Assembly (NCBI GenBank): GCA_015063135.1
Contig: SUTA01000001.1
Coordinates: forward strand, 106,791 to 170,790
Direction: 5' to 3'
DNA length: 64,000 bases
Origin: Thermoplasmata archaeon
Lineage (GTDB): Archaea > Thermoplasmatota > Thermoplasmata > Methanomassiliicoccales > Methanomethylophilaceae
Shown: in pieces, positions 36,418-45,614 of the stretch
Numbering within the stretch: position 1 is the first letter of the stretch
How the letters are laid out: each line of letters opens with the position of its first letter
Position numbers and translations under genes: made by a program
The notes under the pieces: generated by a model
What the model saw: the letters and a program-made list of their open reading frames with translations, nothing else
Database searches by the model: none
What the model was told of the DNA's origin: nothing

Positions 36418-38604
36418 ATGGCAGTGATAATAGGATTGGCCGGGAACCCCAACTGCGGGAAGACCACCCTCTTCAACAAGCTCACCGGCTCCAACCAGCG
36501 CGTGGGCAACTGGCCCGGCGTCACCATCGACAGGAAGAGCGGGAAGCTCAGGGGCATCGACGGCGCCGAGGTCGTGGACCTCCCCGGTATCTATTCCATG
36601 TCCCCGTACTCCCCGGAGGAGCGCATCGCCAGGGACTTCATGATGCACGACCGCCCGGACGCGGTCATCAACATCGTCGACGTGACGAACCTGGAGAGGA
36701 ACCTCTACCTCACAATGCAGATCCTCGACACGGGGATCCCCACGGTCATCGCATTGAACATGATGGACGCCCTGGAGAAGAGGGGCGACTCCATCGACCC
36801 CGCCCTCCTGTCGAAGAGGATGGGCTGCCCCGTCGTGCCGATCACCGCGATCACGGGCGAGGGCGTGGACGAGCTAGCCGAGAAGGCCGTGGAGGTCGCC
36901 GAGGCCGGAGTCAGATTCGAGCCCATACGCCTGGCAGACGACATAGAGGAAGCAGTGTCCGCCGCGGAGGAGGCCATCAGGGGCAGGGTGCCGGAGGAGA
37001 GCCTCCGCTGGCATGCCGTCAAGCTGCTCGAGAAGGACCCCGAGGTCTCCGATGTGTACTCCGCGGAGAGGGAGTCCATATCCGATGTCATCGGCAGGAT
37101 GGAGGCGGACTACGACGACGGCTTCGACGCGATCATCGCCGATGCGAGGTACAACGACATCGGCGACATAGTCGGCGAGTGCATGACGCGCGCCCCGAGG
37201 GACGAGCGCGGCACCGTCTCCGACAGGATAGACCGCATCGTCACCCACAGGATCTGGGGCCTCCCGATATTCGTCGGGACGCTGTCGTTCGTGTTCATCC
37301 TGATCATAGGTTTCGGCGACTACAACATCGCCAACGGCTATCCTTTCGGGATAGGGACATACTTCACCGACATCTTCAACGACTTCGTGGACCAGTTCGG
37401 CAGCAACGTCGAGTCGTGGTGCAAGGACAACGGCGTCAGCCCGATGCTCACGGGGCTGCTGTGCGACGGCATAATAGGCGGCGTTGGGGCCATCCTCGGG
37501 TTCCTGCCGCAGATGCTGCTGCTCTTCTTCATACTCTGCATACTCGAGGACATCGGATACATGGCCAGGGCGGCCTTCGTCATGGACCGCCTCTTCAGGT
37601 TCTTCGGCCTCTCCGGGAAGTCCTTCATCCCAGCCCTCACCGGCATCGGATGCAGCGTGCCCGGCATCATGGCCACCAGGACCATCGAGAGCGAGAGGGA
37701 CAGGCGCATCACCGCCATGACCGTGCCGTTCATGCCCTGCGGGGCCAAGGTCCCCGTGATAGCGATGATCGCCGGGGCGCTGTTCTCCCAGAACGGTTTC
37801 GTCGCGATATTCGCGTATGGCATGGGCATTATGTGCATGCTGCTCTCCGGGATCATCCTGAAGAAGTTCAAGAGGCTGGCCGGGAAGCCCTCCCCGTTCA
37901 TCATGGAGCTCCCCCCGTACCACATCCCGTCCTGGTTCGGCGTCATCAAGACCACGCTGGACAGGGGCTGGTCCTTCGTCAAGAAGGCCGGAACGGTCAT
38001 CCTCATCGCCACCGTGCTCATATGGTTCCTGGCTTCCTTCGACACCGGGCTGCGCTACCTTGGGCCGGAGGGGATCAGCAATTCCATCCTGTGCACCCTG
38101 GGCACCGCCGTGTGCGGGATATTCGCCCCCATAGGATGGGGCGACCACTGGGAGCTGACCGTAGGTTCCGCGACGGGACTGGTGGCGAAGGAGAACATCA
38201 TCGCCACCTTCGGCGCCATATTCGAGATACAGGACATCGGCGACGAGGGGCAGGAGGTCTGGGAGGCGCTGAGGAGGTACCTCACGCCGGCCGCGGGCCT
38301 CGGGTTCCTGGCGTTCAACCTGTTCTGCGCCCCGTGCTTCGCGGCCATCGGCGCGATGCACAGGGAGCTCGGCAGGTGGAGGGACACGGCCATGGCCGTG
38401 GCCTACCAGTGCCTGGTGGCCTACGCGCTCGCATCCATAGTCTACGTGCTGGGCAGCTTCGCATGGAGCACCGAGGTGGAGACCAGCGGAATCATAATAG
38501 CCACGGTATCCGCTGCCATATTGGCATACCTGCTGCTGGTGAAGGACCCGTTCCTGCAGAACCGCAGGGGCAGGTCATCGGATCCCGGGAACGGGGGTGA
38601 ATGA
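36418..38604 (+). CDS. feoB: FeoB ferrous iron transporter (locus 2)
   Basis: A 728-aa FeoB, highly similar to the locus 1 copy: G1 AGNPNCGKTT, G3 VVDLPGIYSMSPYSPEE, gate motifs IPALTGIGCSVPGIMATRT and FNLFCAPCFAAIGAMHREL. It ends in TGA after ..GNGGE. I scanned all its CGA trinucleotides by frame and none is an in-frame codon, although the gene has dozens of Arg codons (AGG, CGC). Two complete feo systems in tandem suggest different affinities, metals (Fe versus Mn/Co) or conditions. Confidence 0.94.
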   Translation: MAVIIGLAGNPNCGKTTLFNKLTGSNQRVGNWPGVTIDRKSGKLRGIDGAEVVDLPGIYSMSPYSPEERIARDFMMHDRPDAVINIVDVTNLERNLYLTMQILDTGIPTVIALNMMDALEKRGDSIDPALLSKRMGCPVVPITAITGEGVDELAEKAVEVAEAGVRFEPIRLADDIEEAVSAAEEAIRGRVPEESLRWHAVKLLEKDPEVSDVYSAERESISDVIGRMEADYDDGFDAIIADARYNDIGDIVGECMTRAPRDERGTVSDRIDRIVTHRIWGLPIFVGTLSFVFILIIGFGDYNIANGYPFGIGTYFTDIFNDFVDQFGSNVESWCKDNGVSPMLTGLLCDGIIGGVGAILGFLPQMLLLFFILCILEDIGYMARAAFVMDRLFRFFGLSGKSFIPALTGIGCSVPGIMATRTIESERDRRITAMTVPFMPCGAKVPVIAMIAGALFSQNGFVAIFAYGMGIMCMLLSGIILKKFKRLAGKPSPFIMELPPYHIPSWFGVIKTTLDRGWSFVKKAGTVILIATVLIWFLASFDTGLRYLGPEGISNSILCTLGTAVCGIFAPIGWGDHWELTVGSATGLVAKENIIATFGAIFEIQDIGDEGQEVWEALRRYLTPAAGLGFLAFNLFCAPCFAAIGAMHRELGRWRDTAMAVAYQCLVAYALASIVYVLGSFAWSTEVETSGIIIATVSAAILAYLLLVKDPFLQNRRGRSSDPGNGGE

Positions 38605-38605
38605 C

Positions 38606-38809
38606 ATGAGCGCCAACCTGATCGTCGCCTTGATACTGATAGCAATCATCGGGATCGCAGCGGCAAAGGTCATCTACGACTTCAAGAAGAAGAACTACTG
38701 CGAGTTCTGCGGCGGCAACTGCGGGGGCACCTGCGAAGGCTGCAACGCGTGCAAGGGAGTCATCGTCCCTATCGAGGACGATGGCGGGTCCGATGGGAAG
38801 GAAGAGCGA
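38606..38809 (+). CDS. FeoB-associated Cys-rich membrane protein (locus 2), CGA-terminated
   Basis: A 67-aa paralog of the 35555 gene: a transmembrane helix (NLIVALILIAIIGIAAAKVIY), then NYCEFCGGNCGGTCEGCNACK and an acidic tail ..DGGSDGKEE. The next codon is CGA (38807) where the paralog has TGA after ..EDGEKKE. The ORF track fuses it to the lipase-like gene because both are in the same frame. However, a TATA box for that gene (GGTTATATC, about 38849) lies between them, confirming the region after CGA is intergenic. Confidence 0.83.
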
Positions 38810-38878
38810 GGATCCCTCACCGGTCGCGCTGGGCGTACATCCCTCAAGGTTATATCGGCCCAAGCCCTCGCGCTCCGC

Positions 38879-40369
38879 ATGAGCACGGCCCACAAAGCGG
38901 TGGCGGTTATCGCGGTCGCGATCCTGGTCGCATCGTCCGCGGCGGTCATCATGTGCACCTGGCCGGACGGCGGAGGCGGCGAGGAGGAGGACGCGTACCT
39001 CTTCGTGACGTACGAGCGCACCATCGAAGAGAACGTCATGCTCAAGACCTACTACACCGACGATTACTTCTCCGAGCCTTCCACCGTCAGGAACAACAGC
39101 CTCATGACCTTCGCCCTGTGCCTGGAGCTCTCCTGCGGCTACGACGACGGAGGCGACGGCTCCCGCAGGTCGGATGCCGTGGTGAAGCTGCTGGGGGACA
39201 TCGGCTGCGACAGAGTCGCCGTCAACGATTGCTACACCAAGGAGAGCACGCCAACGTCCACGGACATCGCCATCGGCGCGAAAGCGGTCGGCGATTACAC
39301 GGTGCTGTTCGTCGCCATCAACGGCGCGCTCTACGGCGGCGAGTTCGCATCCAACATGATGCTCGGGGCATCCGGGGACCATGCCGGTTTCTCGAAGTCC
39401 GCCCGCGATACCATCGATTTCCTGAGGGAGTTCATCCAGGACAACGGGATCGCCGGCAAGGCGAAGATCCTCATCACCGGCTACAGCAGGGCCGCAGCGG
39501 CATCCAACCTCATGGGCGCATACCTGGCCGATGCCATGGCCGGGGGCACCGAGAAGGACCTCGTCGGTGACGTGGACATCGCCCAGGAGGACGTCTACTG
39601 CTTCGGGTTCGAGACCCCCTACTGCGGATCCTGGTCCAAGGCGTCCGGGAGGCCCGCCCCGACCGACGCCCGCTACGGCAACATCTGGTACACCACGAAC
39701 CCCGACGACCTGTTCACTTACGCCCCCGCGGCGGAATGGGGCTTCTGCAGGTACGGCAACAGGATCGTCCTGGATTCCCACGACAGGGAGTCCGCGGAGG
39801 CGATGCTCGGATACGCCAGGGAGTTCTTCGGGGACGTCACGGCCGATGCCCTGGACATGTCGAAGTTCATCAGGGCGTCCATATTCGTCCCCAGCATGAA
39901 GTCCTTCAACGAGGGGTTCTTCGAGAAGCTGTTCGCCTCCGTCGACGGCGGGAGGGAGTACTACCACGCCCATATGGAGGAGGATTTCGCTACGGTCGCC
40001 TATGTCGTGAAGACGCACTGGAGCGTGCCGGGGGACTTCCTGGAAGAATACGGCGGGGATGCCACCGCCCTCCTCAGGGACGTAGCCGGCCATTTCAATG
40101 ACCCGGAGGAGGACTTCAGGTCCCACTTCGGCCCCAAGGTGCTGTCCGCCCTGGAGAAGAGCGGCTGCTCCCAGTATGCCGACGGCATCACCGGCGCCCT
40201 CTACCAGGCGGCCAAGCTGATGAACTCGTACTGCAAGGGCAGCCTCACCAGGCTGGTAACCGACGGCTACGTGCTGACAGTGGCATACAACGGCCTCCTG
40301 ATGATCATGCCCCACATGCCCTCGATGACCCTGTGCTACATGGTCCAGGACGACCCGAACTACGGCTGA
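38879..40369 (+). CDS. Membrane-anchored lipase-like alpha/beta hydrolase (paralog 1)
   Basis: A 496-aa protein with an N-terminal signal anchor (AVAVIAVAILVASSAAVIM) and a large extracytoplasmic domain. The nucleophile-elbow motif ILITGYSRAAAASNLMGAYL near residue 205 matches GxSx(A/G) of class-3-lipase/DUF2974-like hydrolases. The lid and acid/His residues cannot be assigned with certainty. ATG 38879 is about 25 nt after TATA-like GTTATATC (leaderless). It ends in TGA. It is followed by a close paralog; both were probably placed next to feo by duplication. Possible substrates are lipids or esters at the cell surface. Confidence 0.7.
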   Translation: MSTAHKAVAVIAVAILVASSAAVIMCTWPDGGGGEEEDAYLFVTYERTIEENVMLKTYYTDDYFSEPSTVRNNSLMTFALCLELSCGYDDGGDGSRRSDAVVKLLGDIGCDRVAVNDCYTKESTPTSTDIAIGAKAVGDYTVLFVAINGALYGGEFASNMMLGASGDHAGFSKSARDTIDFLREFIQDNGIAGKAKILITGYSRAAAASNLMGAYLADAMAGGTEKDLVGDVDIAQEDVYCFGFETPYCGSWSKASGRPAPTDARYGNIWYTTNPDDLFTYAPAAEWGFCRYGNRIVLDSHDRESAEAMLGYAREFFGDVTADALDMSKFIRASIFVPSMKSFNEGFFEKLFASVDGGREYYHAHMEEDFATVAYVVKTHWSVPGDFLEEYGGDATALLRDVAGHFNDPEEDFRSHFGPKVLSALEKSGCSQYADGITGALYQAAKLMNSYCKGSLTRLVTDGYVLTVAYNGLLMIMPHMPSMTLCYMVQDDPNYG

Positions 40370-40481
40370 CGCGGGGCTCGAAAGCGGTAGTGCGGGACGA
40401 TGATGGCAGAACGGCCATCATTCCCGCCCGTCCGAGCGTTGGAACCTCACAGTTATATCCGTCCAACCTATACCAGAATCC

Positions 40482-41987
40482 GTGAGCACCGACCACAGGG
40501 TCCTTGCTGCCGTCTTGGTAGCGCTGATAGTCGCATCGTCAGCGGTCGTCATCCTCTACAAGCAGCCCGAGGGAAGGGGCGGGGGCGAGGAGGCCGAGAT
40601 GTTCTCGTTCGAGACGTACGAGTTCACCGTCGACGACAACGTCTCCCTCAAGACCTACTACACCGACGACTACTTCTCGGAGCCGGCGACCGTGAGGAAC
40701 AACAGCCTCATGACCTTCGCCCTGTGCCTGGAGCTCTCCTGCGGCTACTACGACGGGGGAGACGGGTCCAAGAGGTCCCAGTCCGTCGTCGAGCTCCTGA
40801 GGAACATCGGATGCGACAGGGTGTCCGTCAACGAGTACTACACCAAGGAGAGCACGCCCACGTCCACCGACGTCGCCATCGGCGCGAAGAATATCGGGGA
40901 CAGCACGGTGCTGTTCGTCTGCATCAACGGCGTGTTCTACACCAACGAGTTCGCGTCCAACATGATGCTCGGGGCATCCGGCGACCATGCCGGCTTCTCG
41001 AAGGCCGCCAACGACAGCATCGCGTTCCTGAAGAAGTTCATCCAGGACAACGGGATCACCGGCAAGGCGAAGATCCTCACCACCGGCTACAGCAGGGGCA
41101 GCGCCGCATCCAACCTCATGGGGGCGTACCTCTCCGACGCCGTGGCCGAGGGCACCGTGAAGGACCTGGTCGGCGACATCGAGATCACCCAGGGGGACGT
41201 CTACTCCTTCGGGTTCGAGGTCCCCTACTGCGGGTACTGGACCGCCGGGTCCGGCAAGCCCGCCCCCACGGACGCCCGCTACAGCAACATATGGTACGTC
41301 ACGAACCCGGATGACGTGGTCACATACGTGCCGACCTCCGACTGGGGGTTCTGCAGGTTCGGGAACCAGGTGGTCCTGAGGTCCCACGACGCGAAGGCCA
41401 CATCCTCCATGCTCAGCTACGCCAACGATTTCTACGGGGAGGCCACGGCCAAGTCCATGGACATGACTAGGTTCCACCAGATCGTCCGCAGCATCCCGAC
41501 CATGAAGGAGTTCAACGAGGGATTCATCAAGAAGCTGTTCGAAACCATCGACGGCGGGAGGGCGAGCTACAGCGCCACCATCGAGGAGGACCTCTCGATG
41601 TCGATCTACGCCTTCTTCAAGTACCAGAGCGTGCCGAAGAACCTCACCGCGGAGTACGGCGGGAACATCATCGCCATGCTCACGGACCTGCTGATCCACT
41701 ACAAGGATGCGGAGCAGGACTTCAAGGCGTACTTCGGCCCCAAGGTGCAGTCCGCGCTTGACAAGAGCGGATGCGGCCAGTACGCCGCGAACATGACTGG
41801 CGCGTTCTACCAGATCGCCAATCTGCTGAACAACTACTGCAAGGGGGAGCTGACCAGGCTGATCACCGACGGCTACGTGCTCACCGCGGTGTCCAACACC
41901 GACATGCTCCTGAAGCCGCACCTGCCCCCGATGACCCTTTGCTACCTGGTCGTGGAAGACCCCAATTACGATGTCTACCCTGCGCGA
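40482..41987 (+). CDS. Membrane-anchored lipase-like alpha/beta hydrolase (paralog 2), CGA-terminated
   Basis: A 501-aa paralog of the preceding gene with the same signal anchor and ILTTGYSRGSAASNLMGAYL nucleophile motif near residue 205. The GTG start at 40482 lies about 25-30 nt after the TATA-like GTTATATCC. The C-terminus aligns to paralog 1 (..EDPNYDVYPA versus ..DDPNYG-TGA), and the following codon is CGA at 41985. The standard code would add seven basic residues and end at TAA. Tandem copies point to recent duplication with divergence. Confidence 0.7.
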
Positions 41988-42021
41988 ACGCGCCGGATAG
42001 AAAGAAGATAAACGGTTTGAT

Positions 42022-42043
42022 GCCCGGCCCCGAAGGGCCGGGC
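42022..42043. terminator. Hairpin between convergent lipase and FTHFS genes
   Basis: GCCCGGCCC-CGAA-GGGCCGGGC is a perfect 9-bp stem with a tetraloop between converging genes and could stop transcription in both directions. Confidence 0.62.
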
Positions 42044-42052
42044 TTCCGATCG

Positions 42053-43726
42053 TCACTTGAGCCCGACGATCCTGCCGCTGTCGTCCATGTCTATGCGCAT
42101 AGCGGCGGGGACCAGGGGCAGCCCGGGCATGAGCGTCAGCGTGCCGCAGACGGCCACGACGAACCCCGCCCCGGAGGAGAGGTTGATCTCCCTGACGTTC
42201 AGGGTCCACCCCTTGGGCGCTCCCTTCTTCTTGGAATCATCAGTCAGCGAAGCCTGCGTCTTGGCGATGCACACCGGGAGGTTGCCGAAACCCTCGGCCT
42301 CGATCGTGGCGATCGTCCTCTTGGCGCTGACCGAGAAGTCCACGTCGGCCGCGCCGTAGATCTTCTTGGCGACGGTCTCGATCTTCTCCTTGAGAGAGCA
42401 GTCCAGGTCGTACAGGAATTTGAAGTCGGTCTTCTCCTCGGTGGCCTCCAGGACGGCCTTGGCCAGCTCCTCCGCGCCCTCGCCGCCCTTGATGAACCCG
42501 TCGGAGAAGGCGACCCTCACTCCGAGGTCCTTGCAGTGCTGGCGGAGCAGCTCGATCTCCTCGGGCTTGTCATGGGCGAAGTGGTTGATGGACACGACCA
42601 CGGGGGCGCCGTAGTAGGACATGTTCTCGATGTGCTTGTCGAGGTTGCACAGACCGGCCTTCAGGGTGTCGAGGGTCAGCGTGGACTCGTCCTCCAGGGC
42701 GCCTCCGCCGTGGGTCATGAGCGCCCTGATGGAGGCCACGATGACGACGCAGCTCGGCCTGATTCCGGACTGCCTGCAGACGATGTCCATGAACTTCTCC
42801 CCGCCCAGGTCGCTGGCGAATCCAGCCTCGGTGATGACGTAGTCGCCGAGCTTCAGCGCGGCCTTGGTCGCCAGGATGCTGTTGGTACCGTGGGCGATGT
42901 TGGCGAAGGGGAACCCGTGGACGAACACGGGCTGCCCCTCGAGGGTCTGGACCAGGTTGGGGCTGATGGCGTCCTTCAGCAGGACCATCAGGGACCCGAC
43001 GCACTTCAGGTCCTTCACCGTGACTGGCTTCTTGTCGAAGGTCTCGGCGACGACCATCCTCTCCAGCCTCCTGCGGAGGTCGGCCCTGTCCTCGGACAGC
43101 GCGAGGATGGCGGAGATCTCGGACGCGGAGGTGATGAGGAACCCGTGCTCGTGGGGCACCCCTCCCAGGATCCTGTCCCTGCCGAGGCCGGTGACTATGT
43201 TCCTGAGCTCCCTGGCGTTGATGTCCATGGCCTTCTTCAGGAAGACCCTGGTGGGGTCGATGCCCAGGGGGTTCTCCCTGACCAGCTCGTTGTCGATGAT
43301 CGCCGACAGCAGGTTATGCGCGGCCGTGACGGCGTGGATGTCGCCGGTGAAGTGGAGGTCGATGTCCCACATGGGGTACACCTGGGCATAACCGCCGCCG
43401 GTGGCGCCTCCCTTGATGCCGAAGGTGGGCCCGATGGACGGCTCCCTCAGGGCCCCGACCACGTTCTTGCCCAGGCGGCCCAGCCCCTGGATGAGGCTGA
43501 TAGTGGTGACGGTCTTCCCCTCTCCGGCGGGCGTGGGGGTGATGGCGGTGACCATCACGAGCTTCCCGTCCTTGTTGCCCTTGAACTTGTCCAGGGATTC
43601 GAGGGGGACCTTGGCGATGTATTTGCCGTAGAGGTCGATGTCTTCCTCGGAAAGGCCGATGGAAGCCGCGATCTCCTTGATCGGCTTGACCTTGGCGTCG
43701 TATGCGATCTCGATGTCAGTCTTCAT
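42053..43726 (-). CDS. fhs: Formate-tetrahydrofolate ligase
   Basis: A 557-aa FTHFS making 10-formyl-THF from formate, ATP and tetrahydrofolate. The nucleotide loop TPTPAGEGKTVTTISLIQGL is near residue 58, with GIKGGATGGGYAQVYPMWDIDLHF and the C-terminal PGLPLVPAAMRID motif. The start is ATG 43726, about 30 nt after TATA-like GTTTATCTATC; the ORF track adds 12 residues. It ends in TGA. An isolated FTHFS in a methanogen probably serves C1 transfer for purine or other biosynthesis rather than energy metabolism. Confidence 0.95.
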   Translation of the reverse strand: MKTDIEIAYDAKVKPIKEIAASIGLSEEDIDLYGKYIAKVPLESLDKFKGNKDGKLVMVTAITPTPAGEGKTVTTISLIQGLGRLGKNVVGALREPSIGPTFGIKGGATGGGYAQVYPMWDIDLHFTGDIHAVTAAHNLLSAIIDNELVRENPLGIDPTRVFLKKAMDINARELRNIVTGLGRDRILGGVPHEHGFLITSASEISAILALSEDRADLRRRLERMVVAETFDKKPVTVKDLKCVGSLMVLLKDAISPNLVQTLEGQPVFVHGFPFANIAHGTNSILATKAALKLGDYVITEAGFASDLGGEKFMDIVCRQSGIRPSCVVIVASIRALMTHGGGALEDESTLTLDTLKAGLCNLDKHIENMSYYGAPVVVSINHFAHDKPEEIELLRQHCKDLGVRVAFSDGFIKGGEGAEELAKAVLEATEEKTDFKFLYDLDCSLKEKIETVAKKIYGAADVDFSVSAKRTIATIEAEGFGNLPVCIAKTQASLTDDSKKKGAPKGWTLNVREINLSSGAGFVVAVCGTLTLMPGLPLVPAAMRIDMDDSGRIVGLK

Positions 43727-44089
43727 GCTGGACGGATGCGGCTCTGGATAGATAAACGCCACCGTCCGGGCGCGTGCGTTCTATGAGGAAAAGGGACGTA
43801 CACCATCTGTACGCCCCGTCATTCGATATTTTCCCGGATCCAGATGATGCACCGGTCCGGCGGGCATCCCGGCCGGACTTCGGATGCATACGTTTGGAAG
43901 CAAGCCTGCACCCCTGATTGCAGCGAACATGACTAACATCACTAACAAACCAAGGTTGAAATGACCTGATCCGATCATGTGCCAAAGACCTCGGATCTAG
44001 CAAGGCGTACAACTCCATCGGTTGCTTGCATCCTGTTCGACAGGATAACTGATACATGCGAGATCTGCGAGCTATGGGGGTGGGATGAG
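43727..44089. other. Intergenic region between divergent genes
   Basis: About 360 bases with lower GC than its neighbours. It contains the fhs promoter, an imperfect GGGACGTACA/TGTACGCCCC inverted repeat near 43795-43820, and an in-frame upstream extension of the next gene from GTG 43979. No other gene is seen. Confidence 0.45.
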
Positions 44090-44560
44090 ATGATTACAGA
44101 TGGTACTGTACAGAAGGTGATAGCATCCAAGAAGTATCTGAGGCGCGCAATAGATCTGGATAATCTGTCATTATCGCCCGATGGCAATTACCGTTTGGGG
44201 AGGGCCGATCTCGTCTGCGAGGAATTCGAGTGCAGGATTTTGGTCAGGCAGAATGTTGACAGGCCCACTAATTTCTCGATCATACTCATGTACAGGGATC
44301 CGGTATGCGGCGATGTCGCCGTGATGCGCTTCAACGGCGACCATGGGGGGCACACCAATAGGTTGGAGAAGGAACGGATTCACGGCCCCCACATCCATAT
44401 CATGACGGAGAGGTACCAGGAGCTGACGACCCACCCTGATGGATTTGCCATGCCTGCCCGCGGATACAAGGATATAAAAGGGGCGATGATACAGTTCATG
44501 GAGATGGCGAACATCTCCTATCGGACAAAGAAGGGCCAAAAGCGCTTGGAGGAGTACTGA
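44090..44560 (+). CDS. DUF6978-like protein
   Basis: A 156-aa soluble protein with conserved-looking segments GRADLVCEEFECRILVRQN, NFSIILMYRD and GGHTNRLEKERIHGPHIH. I associate it with DUF6978, a family often encoded next to DUF1828 proteins, as here. ATG 44090 has a G-rich stretch (GGGGGTGGGATGAG) upstream; GTG 43979 would add 37 residues. Its TGA overlaps the next ATG (TGATG). Codon use is less GC-biased than the flanking housekeeping genes, which suggests acquisition. The function is not established. Confidence 0.55.
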   Translation: MITDGTVQKVIASKKYLRRAIDLDNLSLSPDGNYRLGRADLVCEEFECRILVRQNVDRPTNFSIILMYRDPVCGDVAVMRFNGDHGGHTNRLEKERIHGPHIHIMTERYQELTTHPDGFAMPARGYKDIKGAMIQFMEMANISYRTKKGQKRLEEY

Positions 44561-45303
44561 TGGATGGAGTCATGGCTGCTGTGAGGAGATCGATCTGCAG
44601 TTCGTATGACGTCGAGTCCCTGGATGATGGCAGCTTGCTCATCCACACCGGCAAGTACTTCGACGATGGTGATGAGCTGCACATCGTACTGGTGCGCAAG
44701 GATGACGGGTACGATCTCACGGACGAGGGTCACACGCTGATGTGGCTATCTTATGAGGAATACAACTTCACACCGCTGAGGACCGAGATTCTGGAGGGCA
44801 TAATAAAGCAGAACGATGTCCGTCTGGAAAACGGGCGTATCCATGTGCCCGTTGGTGATCCGGATCAGACCGGTGCTGCGTTGCAGTCGCTGGAGCAGGC
44901 GATCATCCAGGTAGCGGATTTGAGGAGGCTCAGCCGTCCGAACGTTGCCAGTACATTCATGGAGGACCTTCGCGCAGCGTTCTTGGATTCCCCATTCGGA
45001 GATAGATGCGAATTCGGGAAGAAGGTAAAGTCGGGGGAGAACATCCTGGAGCCGGATATCTATGTGGATGATGAACGCCCCGTTCTGATATTCGGTGTCA
45101 ATAATTCGGAGAGGGCGAAGGAGACCATGATTAACCTCCTCTATGCGCGCAACGGCGACCAGAGATATAGGACCATAGTGGTCATAGACGATGATGCTGA
45201 GATCTCCTCCAAAGACCGGAAACGTCTGATCAACACCGCGGACCGTCCGATCGAAGGTCTGGATGATGTCCAGCAGGTCACCAGCGACTTCGTCAGCGCC
45301 CGA
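44560..45303 (+). CDS. DUF1828-like protein, CGA-terminated
   Basis: A 247-aa partner of the preceding gene. The N-terminal region ([41 protein letters not shown]) fits DUF1828, and the second half ([20 protein letters not shown].. ..[10 protein letters not shown]) fits a DUF1829-like domain. The frame meets CGA at 45301 after ..SDFVSA; the 29 further standard-code codons run through the rubredoxin promoter. The two-gene, overlapping, compositionally atypical module looks like an accessory defence or toxin-antitoxin cassette, but this is only inference. Confidence 0.6.
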
Positions 45304-45415
45304 CTATTGGCCCCGTCATTATGCGATCTGCATCTTCGGGCGAAAGGACAGCCATCCGCCGAATGCGAACCTGGCGATGTGTGCTGTTTATAATCCAGGT
45401 CGCGATACGTGCCGC

Positions 45416-45550
45416 ATGCAGTACAGATGCCCCACGTGCGGACACATCTACGACGAAGAGGAGGAGGGCGTGCCCTTCGCGGACCTCCCCGACGACTGGC
45501 ACTGCCCCATCTGTGGCGAGCCCAAGTCCGAGTTCTACCCGGTCGAGCGA
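45416..45550 (+). CDS. Rubredoxin, CGA-terminated
   Basis: A 44-aa one-iron rubredoxin with the two knuckles [14 protein letters not shown] and [17 protein letters not shown]. It carries single electrons, for example to rubrerythrin or flavodiiron proteins that remove O2 or peroxide. ATG 45416 lies about 25 nt after TATA-like GTTTATAAT. Rubredoxins characteristically end soon after the second knuckle; here the codon after ..FYPVE is CGA (45548). The ORF track otherwise extends it more than 240 residues through cysS out of frame. This is one of the clearest CGA ends. Confidence 0.9.
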
Positions 45551-45614
45551 ATCCGCCCGGCCAAACCCCTTCCCATAGCCACATTTATCTATAACGCGCG
45601 ACTACGACCACCCA

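Noticed and set aside
38597-40369. Cys-rich membrane protein fused to a lipase-like domain
   Set aside because: They are in frame by chance. CGA at 38807 ends the first, and a TATA box plus signal anchor precede the second.
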